DNA of 64,000 nucleotides from Prosapia bicincta (Eukaryota; Arthropoda; Insecta; Hemiptera; Cercopidae): NCBI GenBank assembly GCA_036971475.1, contig JBAIZL010000002.1, positions 20,217,067 to 20,281,066 of the forward strand, read 5' to 3'. Shown piece by piece: positions 49,140 to 64,000 of this stretch (position 1 is its first letter; each line of letters starts with the position of its first letter). The notes under the pieces were generated by a model. It saw only the letters and a program-made list of their open reading frames with translations, ran no database searches and was not told where the DNA came from. The position numbers and the translations under genes were made by a program.

Positions 49140-51830
49140 TTTCTAGTTGTGGAACACATCTTAGGTTCATAGCTGAATGCCTAATAATAGGGGATCATGT
49201 TTATAGTTATATCTTAGTGCTTGTTGATATGGAATCATGCTTATTGTTATAGCTTAGTGCTTGTTGATATGGGATCATGCTTATAGTTATAACTTAGTGC
49301 TTGGTTATGTGGAATCATGCTTATAGTTATAGCTTAGTGCTTGTTGATATGGGATCACGCTTATAGTTATAGCTTAGTGCTTGGTTATGTGGAATCATGC
49401 TTATAGTTATAGCGTCATGATTAATTATATGGGATCATGCTTATAGTTATAGCGTTATGATTATGATATGGGATAATGCTTATAGTTATAACTTAGTGCT
49501 TGTTGATATGGGATCATGCTTATAGTGATAGCGTTATGATTATGATATGGGATCATGCTTATAGTTATAGCGTTATGATTAATGATATGGGATCATGCTT
49601 ATAGTTATAGCGTTATGATTATGATATGGGATAATGCTTATAGTGATAGCGTTATGATTATGATATGGGATCATGCTTAGAGTTATAGCGTATTGCTTGT
49701 TTAATGGGATCGTGCTTATAGTGATAGCGTTATGTTTATGATATAGGATCATGCTTATAGTTATAGCTTAGTGCTTGTTGATATGGGATCATGCTTATAG
49801 TTATAGCTTAGAGCTTGTTGATATGGGATCATGCTTGTAGTGATAGCGTTATGATTATGATATGGGATCATGCTTATAGTTATAGCTTTGTGCTTGTTGA
49901 TATGGGATCATGCTTATAGTTATGGCTTAGTGCTTGGTTATGTGGAATCATGCTTATAGTTATAGCGTCATGATTAATGATATGGGATCATGCTTATATG
50001 TGTAGCGTTATGATTATGATATGGGTACATGCTTATAGTTATTGCTTAGTGCGTGTTTAATGTGATCATGCTTATAGTGATAGCGTTATGATTATGATAT
50101 GGGATCATGCTTATAGTTATAGCTTAGTGCTTGTTGATATGGGATCATGCTTATAGTTATAGCTTAGTGCTTGATTATGTGGAATCATGCTTATAGTTAT
50201 AGCGTTATGATTAATGATATGTTATCATGCTTATAGCTATAGCGTTATGATTATGATACGGGATCATGCTTATAGTTATAGCGTAGTGCTTGTTTAATGG
50301 GATCATGCTTACAGTGATAGCGTTATGATTATGATATGGGATCATGCTTATAGTTACAGCTTAGTGCTTGTTGATATGGAATCATGCTTATAGTTATAGC
50401 GTTATTAATAATGATATGAGACCATGCTTATAAGTATAGCCTAATGTTTAGTGATATGGGATCATGCATATAGTAATATGCAGTGATATGGGATCATGCG
50501 TATAGTAATGTTTAGTGATATGAGATCATGTTTATACTTATAGCTTAATGCTTAATGATATGTGATCATGCTTATAGTTATAGCTGAGTGCTTGTTGATT
50601 AGGAACCATGCTTATAAGTATACCTTAATGATTATTGGAATGGGATCATGTTTATAGTTATAGCTGAATGTCTAATGATATGGGATCACGCTTACAGTTA
50701 TAGCTGAATGCCTAATGATATGGGATCATGTTTATAGTTATAGCTTAATGCCTAAATATATGGGATAATGCTTATAGTTATAGCTTAGTGCTTTTTGATA
50801 TGGGATCATGCCTATAGTTATAGCTTAGTGATTATTGATATGGGATTATGGTTATAGTTATAACTTTATTCTTATTGGTATGGGATCATGCCTATAGCTG
50901 TAGCTCAATGCCTAATGATATGAGATCATGCTTATAGATATCGTTTAATGTTTAGTGATATGGGATCGTGATTTTAGATATAGCCAAATATTTAGTGATA
51001 TGGGTCATGCTTATAGATATGGCCTAATGTTTTAGTGATATGGGATCATGCCTATAGCTGTAGTTCAATGCCTAATGATAAGAGATCATGCTTATAATTA
51101 TAGCTTATTGCCTAATGATATGGTATCATGCCAATAGATATGCTTTATGCCTATTGATATTGGATCATGCCTATAGCTGTAGTTCAATGCCTAATGATAA
51201 GAGATCATGCTTATAATTATAGCTTATTGCCTAATGATATGGTATCATGCCAATTGATATGCTTTATGCCTATTGATATTGGATCATGCCTATAGCTGTA
51301 GTTCAATGCCTAATGATAAGAGATCATGCTTATAATTATAGCTTATTGCCTAATGATATGGTATCATGCCAATTGATATGCTTTATGCCTATTGATATTG
51401 GATCATGCCTATAGGAGTACCTCAAGGCCTAATGATAAGAGATCATGGTTATAGTGATCGCCTAATATTTAGTCATATGGGATCATGCTTATAAATATAG
51501 CCTAATGTTTAGTGATAAGAGATCATGCTTATACATATAGCCTAAGGTTTAGAGATATGGGATCATGCTTACAGATATAGCCTAATGTTTAGTGATATGG
51601 CATCATGCTCATGGATATAGCCTATGTTTTGTGATATGAGATCATGCTTATAAATATAGCTGAATTTATATTGAAATGGGGTGATGCTTATAGTTATAGC
51701 TTATTGCTTAATCATATGGGATCATGCTTATGTTTATACCTAAATGCATAATGATCGTAGACCATGCCTAATGGTATAGCCTAATGCCTAAAGATATGGG
51801 ACCATGCTTAGCGTTATAGACTAACTCCTA
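49140..51830 (+). repeat. Large minisatellite, about 39-bp unit, roughly 65-70 copies
   Basis: The unit is approximately GATATGGGATCATGCTTATA plus GTTATAGC(TTAGTGCTTGTT or GTTATGATTAT). Two main subtypes (TTAGTGCTTGTT and GTTATGATTATG) alternate through the left half. Around 51050-51415 a 119-bp three-unit block (GATCATGCC...CTTTATGCC) repeats nearly perfectly three times, a higher-order repeat. A looser run of related words extends left to about 48500. Confidence 0.93.
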
Positions 51831-52538
51831 ATGCTTAACGGTGTAATGTTCACTCTTGCAGCTGAAAACGTATTAATACTGGTGTAGCCGAATGTGACTC
51901 CCTAATGACTCCTTAATCCTTCCTATTGGCCTAATACTATGTGGCCAATTTGATGGCAGTGTATATTTCTTATAGTATCCTACAGTCTCCCTACATGATA
52001 ATGCAGTACGAGAGACAGCATTTTCATTACAGTTGATCCTTTTCGCTGGCTTCATTCCCCATCTAGATTCCACTGCACTCCAATGTCCTTGTTACGCTGG
52101 TAGTTAGTCTTGGCTTCGCCTGCCCTTAACTGCTTTAACCATCTTTTTACATCACTATAAAATTTCAGAATTAATTTTTTTCTTTATAATATTAAATATT
52201 TTTTATATTAATATTTTCTTTATCACTTTAATTTACAAATAAATACACGCAGGTACAAAAAATTAATAAAATAAATAGTAGAAACTTAAGACTTAAAAAC
52301 ATAATATCATGGTATTAACAATTGCTAATGATCTCATTATATCTACAGGTGTGCGATTACATTTATTGCAGTTAATAATATCTAACACCGTCCCTACTTG
52401 ACACACATTGTTGCAGAAATGCGGCTCATTTATCATTAAACAGTTTTTGTTTCATGCCCGTCGTCCGATGAGAATAAAATTTAAAACAACTTCGAAAATC
52501 CTTCCTCCCCCCTGACGTGCTACTTCCAAGATCAGTCT

Positions 52539-57296
<4,758 letters not shown>

Positions 57297-57479
57297 TTTG
57301 TCACAAAGAGGAGAAGAAGCAGCAAATGGATAGATTTTCTGGCATCAGAGTGTGTATGTGTGGTTTGGCTTGACCCTAATCTCTGTGTGAAGCAAATTAA
57401 TAAAGAAACAGTTATCCATTTAGATAACAAATATAAACACTTCCAGCATATACAGATGGTAGTGTGTCTTGAAGGTATA

Positions 57480-58885
57480 GGCTCATATATATGCTAGTGT
57501 GTATATATGTCTATATGTATGTATATATCTATGTATGTATGTATGAATGAATGTGTGTATGGGTTTATGTATGTATGTGTGTATGTATGTATGTCTGTAT
57601 GTATGTATATATGTCTGTATGTATGTATATATCTATGTAAGTATGTACCTATGTATGTATGTGTGCATGTATGTATGTATGAATGAATGTGTGTATGGGT
57701 TTATGTATGTATGTGTGTATGTATGTATGTCTGTATGTATGTATATATCTATGTGAGTATGTACCTATGTATGTATGTGTGCATGTATGTATATATGTAC
57801 GTATGTGTGCATGTTTGTATGTATGTATGTATGTACGTATGTATGTATGTATATATGTCAGTATGTATGTATATATCTATGTATGTATGTATGAATGTAT
57901 GTATGTATGTGTTTATGTATGTATGTGTGTATGTATGTATGTCTGTCTGTATGTATATATGTCTGTATGTATGTATAAATCTATGTAAGTATGTACCTAT
58001 GTATGTATGTGTGCATGTATGTAAGTATGTACGTATGTGTGCATGTTTGTATGTATGTATGTATGTACGTATGTATGTATGTATATATGTCTGTATGTAT
58101 GTATATATCTATGTATGTATGTATGAATGTATGTATGTATGTGTTTATGTATGTATGTGTGTATGTATGTATGTCTGTATGTATGTATATATGTCTGTAT
58201 GTATGTATAAATCTATGTAAGTATGTACCTATGTATGTATGTGTGCATGTATGTATGTATGTACATATGTGTGCATGTATGTATGTATGTATGTATGTAT
58301 GTATATATGTATGTATATATCTCTGTATGTATGTATATATCTATGTATGTATGTACCTATGTATGTATGTGTGCATGTATATATGTATGTATGTATGTAT
58401 GTATGTGTGCATGTTTGTATGTATTTATGTATGTATGTATGTATGTATGTATGTATGTATGTATATATGTATGTATGTATGTATGTATATATGTATGTAT
58501 GTGTGTATGTATCTATGTATATATGTATGTATGTATGTGGGCATGTATGTATGTGTGTATGTATGTATGTATGTATGTATGTATGTATGTATGTATGTAT
58601 GTATGTATGTATGTATGTATATGTGTATGTATGTATCTATGAATGTATGTATGTATGTATGTATGTATGTATGCATGTATGTATGTATGTATGTATGTAT
58701 GCATGCATGTATGTATGTATGTATGTATGTATGTATGTATGTATGTATGTATGTATGTATGTATGTATGTATGTATTTGTGTGTGTATGTATGTATGTAT
58801 GCATGCATGTATGTATGTATTTATGTATGTTTGTGCGTATGTACGTACGTATGTATGTGTATGTGTACTAGTATGCAAGTATAAT
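57480..58885 (+). repeat. Long (TATG)n array with higher-order structure
   Basis: About 1.4 kb of TATG tetranucleotides with ordered variants. A block beginning GAATGAATGTGTGTATGGG repeats after 136 bp (57547, 57683). A longer block with GTGTTTATG, GTCTG, AAATCTATGTAAG and GTACCTATG recurs at about 236 bp (57892, 58128). The right part becomes pure. All frames through it are artefacts (Met-Tyr-Val-Cys or Ile-His-Thr-Tyr). Confidence 0.95.
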
Positions 58886-58969
58886 ATGTATTTATTGAAT
58901 GTAAATCATTTCAAAAAAATCTTCAACATTTAACTAGGGTAAAAATCGCTTCCATGATTATAATACTAA

Positions 58970-59094
58970 CATCTCGCTCTTCAACTGTTGTTGGGCTCAT
59001 CTCGTCAATGCTAGATGAAATTCTAGCGAATTGTTGGAACTGCGTTTCTATTCACTGCAGAATGAAAGGTTGTACTCCAGATAATAACTATATG

Positions 59095-59130
<36 letters not shown>
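58970..59130 (+). repeat. Single arm of the 31.5-kb inverted-repeat family plus (CA)n
   Basis: CAACTGTTGTTGGGCTCATC, CTCGTCAATGCTAGATGA, TTCTAGCGAA, GGAACTGCG and ACTCCAGATAATAACTAT match the right arm at 31575-31735. It then passes into a CA microsatellite at about 59098-59130. Confidence 0.75.
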
Positions 59131-59131
<1 letters not shown>

Positions 59132-59139
59132 TACATCCT

Positions 59140-59460
59140 GCGTTCGATCCTAGGTAACGTCAAAGAATGTTTACGTATTTTTTCAGAACCCAGTTTGTAT
59201 TACCTTAGTGTAACAATTGACTGTTGAATGGCAGTGGCTACTTTAGCTTCCAAAATTGATTCATATTAAAAAAAAAACACCACTTTGTCTAATACCGACG
59301 CTGTGGTAATGGTTCAAAATATGAACTTTTTATTATACTTTTTTTTCTACCTCGTTTTTTTAGGTTGCTCAGTATTTTAGGGTTTAAATAAAACTAAATT
59401 AAAATACTTATAACATCAAATAACATATACGTTTTTGTAAATTATATATTGCACATGTCC
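59140..59460. other. Intergenic DNA, no gene seen
   Basis: AT-rich spacer downstream of gene D's polyadenylation signal. Confidence 0.4.
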
Positions 59461-59461
59461 T

Positions 59462-59467
59462 TTTATT
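59462..59467 (-). promoter_or_regulatory. Polyadenylation signal of gene D
   Basis: AATAAA on the minus strand, 186 bases past the gene D stop codon. It is the first exact match downstream. Confidence 0.5.
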
Positions 59468-59652
59468 AAAATATTAATTGCATTAACTTTCGATTTTATA
59501 TCACTTCCACACACATACAATGTGAGAAAATATAATTGTTTATATTATCTCGTGTTTGGACTGCTTTTAATAGTGTCGTTCGTATGTCGTTCGTTTTCAC
59601 ATAAAACTGATTCTGTTGCGCCGTCATGTTATGCAGGCTGGTGACACATAGG

Positions 59653-59748
59653 TTACCTGAATCTGGAACACAAGTATTTCTGAATCTTCTGCTGTGCAAA
59701 CGGTGGATAGCAGGTGAACGGGGAGCAACAATCCATCGTCGTTTCACA
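59653..59748 (-). CDS. Gene D exon 2: knottin core and stop
   Basis: Encodes 31 residues plus TAA: C-x5-CC-x4-C-x13-C and a four-residue basic end. The acceptor has a T-rich tract. Confidence 0.85.
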   Translation of the reverse strand, partial: CETTMDCCSPFTCYPPFAQQKIQKYLCSRFR

Positions 59749-62700
59749 CTGTAAAAAATATTAAATTTCAAATTTACTGGCAAAAAAGGTACAAAGAATA
59801 ATATATAACACAGAGTATATTAAAGGTACTACCACAAATATCAACCTGAATCACCGTTTATGTCTTTACTTTGAGTTATCAGGTGGTGTTGTATCTATAT
59901 TTACATCTTGTTCTATCTCATTGTTTATATCTTCACATTGTGTAATAAGCGAGTGTTGTGTCTATGTTTATTTCTTGTTCCAACTCTACATTTATGGCCT
60001 TACGTTATCTCACTAGCGGGTGTTTTGTATATGTTTATTTCTTGTTCTGACTGTATATTAATGGCTTTACTTTATCTCACTAGCGGGTGTTGTGTCTATG
60101 TTCATTTCATGTTCTGACTGTACATCTATGGTTTTACGTCATCTCACTGGCGGGTGTTGTGTCTATGTTATTTCATATTCTGACTGTACATTTATGGTTT
60201 TACGTCATCTCACTGGTGGGTGTTGTGTCTATGTTATTTCATATTCTGACTGTACATTTATGGTTTTACGTCATCTCACTGGCAGGTGTTTAGTACATGT
60301 TTATTTCTTGTTCTGACTCTATATTTATGGCTTTACTTTATCTCACTAGCGGGTGTTGTGTCTATGTTCATTTCATGTTCTGACTGTACATCTATGGTTT
60401 TACGTCATCTCACTGGCGGGTGTTGTGTCTATGTTATTTCATGTTCTGACTGTACATCTATGGTTTTACGTCATCTCACTGGTGGGTGTTGTGTCTATGT
60501 TATTTCATATTCTGACTGTACATTTATGGTTTTACGTCATCTCACTGGTGGGTGTTGTGTCTATGTTATTTCATATTCTGACTGAGCATTTATGGTTTTA
60601 CGTCATCTCACTGGCAGGTGTTTAGTACATGTTTATTTCTTGTTCTGACTCTATATTTATGGCTTTACTTTATCTCACTAGCGGGTGTTGTGTCTATGTT
60701 CATTTCATGTTCTGACTGTACATCTATGGTTTTACGTCATCTCACTGGCGGGTGTTGTGTCTATGTTATTTCATGTTCTGACTGTACATCTATGGTTTTA
60801 CGTCATCTCACTGGTGGGTGTTGTGTCTATGTTATTTCATATTCTGACTGTACATTTATGGTTTTACGTCATCTCACTGGTGGGTGTTGTGTCTATGTTA
60901 TTTCATATTCTGACTCTATATTTATGGCTTTACTTTATCTCACTAGCGGGTGTTGTGTTTATATTTATTTCGTGTTCTGAATTTACATTTATGGCTTTAC
61001 GTTATCTCAATAGGGGGTGTTTTGTCTTATTTATTTATTGTTTTTACTGTACATTTATGGCTTTACTTTATCTCAATCGCGGGTGTTTTGTATATGTTTA
61101 TTTCTTGTTTTGACTGTACATTTGTGGCTGTACGTTATCTCACTAGCGGGTGTTGTGTCTATGTTTATTTATTGTTCTGACTCTACGGGTAAGCCACAAA
61201 TATATTCGCTTGTAAGTTAAAACATTACCTTAGTATTATAGTAACGTTTTCATCTCGCGAGATATAGCAAAGACTTTACTAGAGAAGTTTATCGACTCTT
61301 CGAGTGTACCACTCTTTTGCATCTGTTGGTAACATGGCTCAGTGGTTGTAGAGGACCAATCATAAGTCAGCGAGTGCCCCCACTCCAATAAAGGACAACT
61401 GCGAATAGTCCAATCAGGTATCGCGCTATATCTCGCGATGTATCCAAAAAGATAAAACTGTTTTATTGTTTCTAAGGTTTTAGAATTGTTCCAGTATAAT
61501 TCTACACACAATATAGTTGTAGAATACGTCAATCCCATATATTTACCGTTATTAAGCTTCGTATAATGTCTAATGAATACAGTATCGGCAGGATCATGCC
61601 AAGCCAGCCGCTAAACTTATATCTCCACTCCTTTCGGTTGTGCTTGACTTGTTACCACTTGTAAGGTTAGTGGTTTACGTCATCCGTACAGAGTCACTTC
61701 ATTACTAGTTTTCTCTAAACAGATAACCGCCCCATTTCATGAATTTTATAATTTATATACAATAATATATACCAATATTGAAATTGGTATTTTTGAATGA
61801 TTAAAATAGCTTTACTATTTGTGAAAACAATGTTGGTAAATATACATCAATACCTTATTGTATTTTAAAAATAGTTTTTTTAATGTTTTTATAACTTGTA
61901 TGTTTTTTGTAGCTGACATCTATTTTTGTTATACATACTTTTATTTACAGTCTCTGTCGTCTCTGTAAATGTTTCCTCAGAAATATAACCATCTTGTTCT
62001 TTATGGTTTCGGCCATGATTCCCTTCAATAATTTCTTTAGCTTTATGTTTCTGATTAACTCACTCAACATTATTCTTAAGTGCACCCTTCACAAGCTATC
62101 ATTTGTTTTCCTCCTGTACACGATCAAGCTCCTTTACAACTTCTAATATTTTCCAGTAGGTTCGAACAAAATAATTCTTTCCTCCAATTACTGGCCTCTA
62201 TAACATTCCTTTCTACATTTTCCATTGGAAGCTACATAACTAGTTACAATGCAAAACCTTCACTCTATTTGAATTTCGACCACGATATAGATGTAATTCG
62301 GTTACAAGTTGTGTATTGAATGTCATTTTTATCTATTGGTAAAATCATTTATATAATCATAAGTGTATGAAATGATAAAGAAATATTCTTTTTGTTCATT
62401 CCAAATAAAGTTGAACAACTATAAGCTATATAAATTAAAGTTATTCCATAATTATTCAAGAAACTAATTTACGTAAAAACTACAGTTGTATCATTAACTA
62501 ATGGGTAAATAACCCGTTTGCAAATATCATTAAATATATATTAAGTAAGTAATTTTCTTAATGCAAACAACATCGGACTTTATAATGCTACTTCATATTT
62601 TAAAATGTTGTATACATTTAAATGAAAATGCATACTTACTCAGTTAATAAATTATTCAAACAAATACGTTTCGATTATAATGTAATTATCATCAGGGGGT

Positions 62701-63138
62701 TGTGCGTCTGAATTATCAGTGAATTAATAAAAAGTATAAATTACAGCATACATCAATTTCAACAATTTCCGTTCTCATCGAAAAACGTTTAAGTAAATAA
62801 ATAATTAATTTTGAGTCAGTTTAGATTACATTTAACTTATTCCCTTTCCCTCCCAATAGGCTAAAACCTGCTGTTGTAAAGTATTTAAATGTAAATTTAA
62901 AGAGGCGTTGCACACGACTTTATAAAAACGATTTTTTATTTTTACAAAACCAAATTATAAAAATTCTACGTATGAATACAAAACTAATATCGTGTATAAA
63001 GTGGCATTTTACACGTCATCTTACCTCTTCTCCTTCTCCCAAACAGGGGACCTTCCTCTGCTTGTTGCAACCGTCGACTTTAAAGGATACAAAACACACG
63101 AAAAACAACACCACAGATACAATAGCTGATGTCTTCAT
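59653..63138 (-). CDS. Gene D: secreted seven-cysteine knottin-like peptide (69 aa, two exons)
   Basis: Join complement of 63025-63138 and 59653-59748. The signal peptide spans residues about 1-21 (core SVVLFFVCFVSF). Mature cysteines at 24, 32, 39, 45, 46, 51 and 65 give C-x7-C-x6-C-x5-CC-x4-C-x13-C. The PCLGEGEE|C junction is the classical knottin C-x-G-x-G-x-x-C form. The donor is GAG|GTAAG and the acceptor TTTTTTACAG|TGT; phase 0. The tail after the last cysteine is only four residues, so this looks like the minimal form of the family. An acceptor-like TTTTCACAG sits 10 bases upstream of ATG, so a 5' UTR intron is likely. The 3.3-kb intron carries a 66-bp array. Role unknown; a defence, venom or endogenous signalling peptide would all fit. 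Confidence 0.84.
59890..61195 (+). repeat. 66-bp minisatellite with 332-bp higher-order repeat in the gene D intron
   Basis: The unit is approximately TTCTGACTGTACATTTATGG, TTTTACGTCATCTCACTGGC, GGGTGTTGTGTCTATGTTAT, TTCATA. About 19-20 units. Five-unit blocks starting GGCAGGTGTTTAGTACATG at 60281 and 60613 are almost identical over 332 bp, so a pentamer duplicated recently. Edge units are more diverged. Open plus frames are repeat artefacts. Confidence 0.93.
61254..61441. mobile_element. Possible MITE with short terminal inverted repeats
   Basis: TCGCGAGATATAGC near the left end matches GCTATATCTCGCGA at the right end, 14 bp perfectly inverted in an otherwise CG-poor region. Inside, TGGCTCAGTGG matches a Pol III A box and GGTTGTAGAG continues like a tRNA D-arm, but no B box follows. 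No clear target duplication. Confidence 0.35.
61560..63020. other. Proximal intron of gene D, no gene seen
   Basis: AT-rich. A short plus-strand frame near 62868 contains three adjacent cysteines after an AG, but lies on the opposite strand to gene D and has no partner exon, so it is not called. Confidence 0.45.
63025..63138 (-). CDS. Gene D exon 1: signal peptide and two cysteines
   Basis: Encodes 38 residues: MKTS start, hydrophobic core, VDGC as probable mature N-terminus, a basic spacer (NKQRKV) and PCLGEGEE up to GTAAG. Its end matches gene A (KEGEE). Confidence 0.84.
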
Positions 63139-63289
63139 TTTAGCTGCTCTGTGAAAATTTAAATAGTGCGTTATTTTTAGAACTTGAATTGACTGTATTT
63201 CTGCAACTGTGAAATTTTACTTAAACTTATATGAGGGTATTTTATTAAAATCTTTCTATAAAATGTATTAAAAATAGTATATTTTGAAC

Positions 63290-63780
63290 TTAAAGCCAAA
63301 CTGTAACAAAACAATTAATATAAACAATTTTTTTATAAGTAAACTCCAGCTTAGTTCAACAATGAAATATTTTATTTTAGTTACTTTTTACTAAATAATT
63401 ACAAATATTATAAATAGACTAACATAAACAATGACTTAAAACAGTTGTTCTACCACATTAACTATAACATAAAATCAGCTGTTTTATGGAATCATATGTT
63501 ATCACTTATTTTAAGCCAAATAGAACGAAATACCTATATTGCATACCGTGTCCCTTTTGTGAAATGTTTCTACCCCATATAAGACCAAAATTAATTCATT
63601 ATAGTTAAAAAATAAATTATTATTTGAAATAACTGTATTAAGATCAAGTGTCATCTACTACAGGTTAAAAAAAATTGTATGTGAACTGCAATGAATATAT
63701 AAAATGTATTCTATTGAAGATTGTAAATTTGAACAACATAGACATAGAGAAGACTGTTAATAAAAGGAATTGAAAGAAGA
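63290..63780 (+). repeat. Dispersed repeat, copy 2, in the 5' flank of gene D
   Basis: Collinear with 17990-18500 over about 450-500 bp (shared GTTCTACCACA, AACATAAAATC, AATCATATGTTA, TCAAGTGTCATC). If this is the gene D promoter region, the other copy is an orphan promoter-like segment in the gene A intron. Confidence 0.6.
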
Positions 63781-63784
63781 GGTA

Positions 63785-64000
63785 AATACACTTTCAACAT
63801 ATGATAATGAATTCAGTAAAGGGACGAACAGTTTGGGAATTGCTAGTCACAGAGGTTTTTCAGCATGGAATTGAAGCTTCCACTTCCCCAAGTCAAGAAG
63901 TAAGACAAATAGAGCTTCAATGGCACGTGACTGAAACAAAGCTGTCTAACCACGTGCGAGAAACTTTCATGTTATGCAATGAGTATCAGATACAATTCGT
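63785..64000. other. Right edge, no gene called
   Basis: A less AT-rich stretch with GTCAAGAAGTAAG that could be the start of another feature beyond the window. Nothing can be assigned from what is present. Confidence 0.3.

Noticed and set aside
57547..58884. Frames up to 297 codons of Met-Tyr-Val-Cys repeats
   Set aside because: Translation of the TATG array; every frame is open.
59908..61220. Overlapping plus-strand frames with repeated hydrophobic motifs
   Set aside because: They follow the 66-bp minisatellite in several frames; no splice or start context.
61330..61400. tRNA gene suggested by TGGCTCAGTGG
   Set aside because: No B box or acceptor stem downstream.
62855..62935. AG acceptor followed by three adjacent Cys codons, another Cys and a stop on the plus strand
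   Set aside because: Spacing does not match the family, it lies antisense inside the gene D intron, and no exon 1 partner is visible.

Overview
This is eukaryotic DNA, AT-rich and dominated by repeats, almost certainly from an arthropod and most likely an insect. The evidence is indirect. There is an errantivirus-type Gypsy element with AGTTA/TAACT long terminal repeat ends, a tRNA-Ser-type primer site and an env remnant. There are also Penelope-like elements with GIY-YIG domains, several RNase H-bearing non-LTR retrotransposons, and a CCTAA-like motif inside a satellite-rich palindrome. I cannot name the species. No bacterial features (operons, Shine-Dalgarno sites, CRISPR) are present.

The host genes I can support are four small two-exon genes of one family. 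Each encodes a short secreted cysteine-rich peptide of inhibitor-cystine-knot (knottin) type. Gene A is on the plus strand (exons 5166-5252 and 23397-23516). Genes B (39520-39648 and 30918-31052), C (57171-57296 and 52539-52700) and D (63025-63138 and 59653-59748) lie head-to-tail on the minus strand. In all four, exon 1 encodes a signal peptide and the first cysteine(s), a phase-0 intron falls immediately before a cysteine, and exon 2 encodes C-x5-CC-x4/6-C-x10-13-C. Their products are 68, 87, 95 and 69 residues. Conserved architecture with divergent residues indicates an old tandem expansion.

The introns and intergenic DNA are filled with mobile and satellite DNA. The intron of A holds a non-LTR fragment, a giant near-perfect inverted repeat of about 10 kb (7262-17268; arms built of several satellites, 1-kb spacer) and a second non-LTR element. 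Between A and B lie a third non-LTR element, a small MITE and a Penelope-like element. The intron of B holds the Gypsy/errantivirus-like provirus (31906-37571). Between B and C are four tandem-repeat arrays and a long non-LTR element with endonuclease and reverse transcriptase. The intron of C holds a second Penelope-like fragment and a 115-bp array. The C-D interval holds a 1.4-kb TATG array, and the intron of D a 66-bp array with higher-order structure.

Two things stand out: the knottin cluster, which automatic ORF calling would miss because every exon is under 170 bp; and a set of dispersed hairpins with a hammerhead-ribozyme-like core (CTGANGA, stem II, GAAA), several next to Penelope-like elements and several as inverted pairs. 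None of the transposon genes appears intact.
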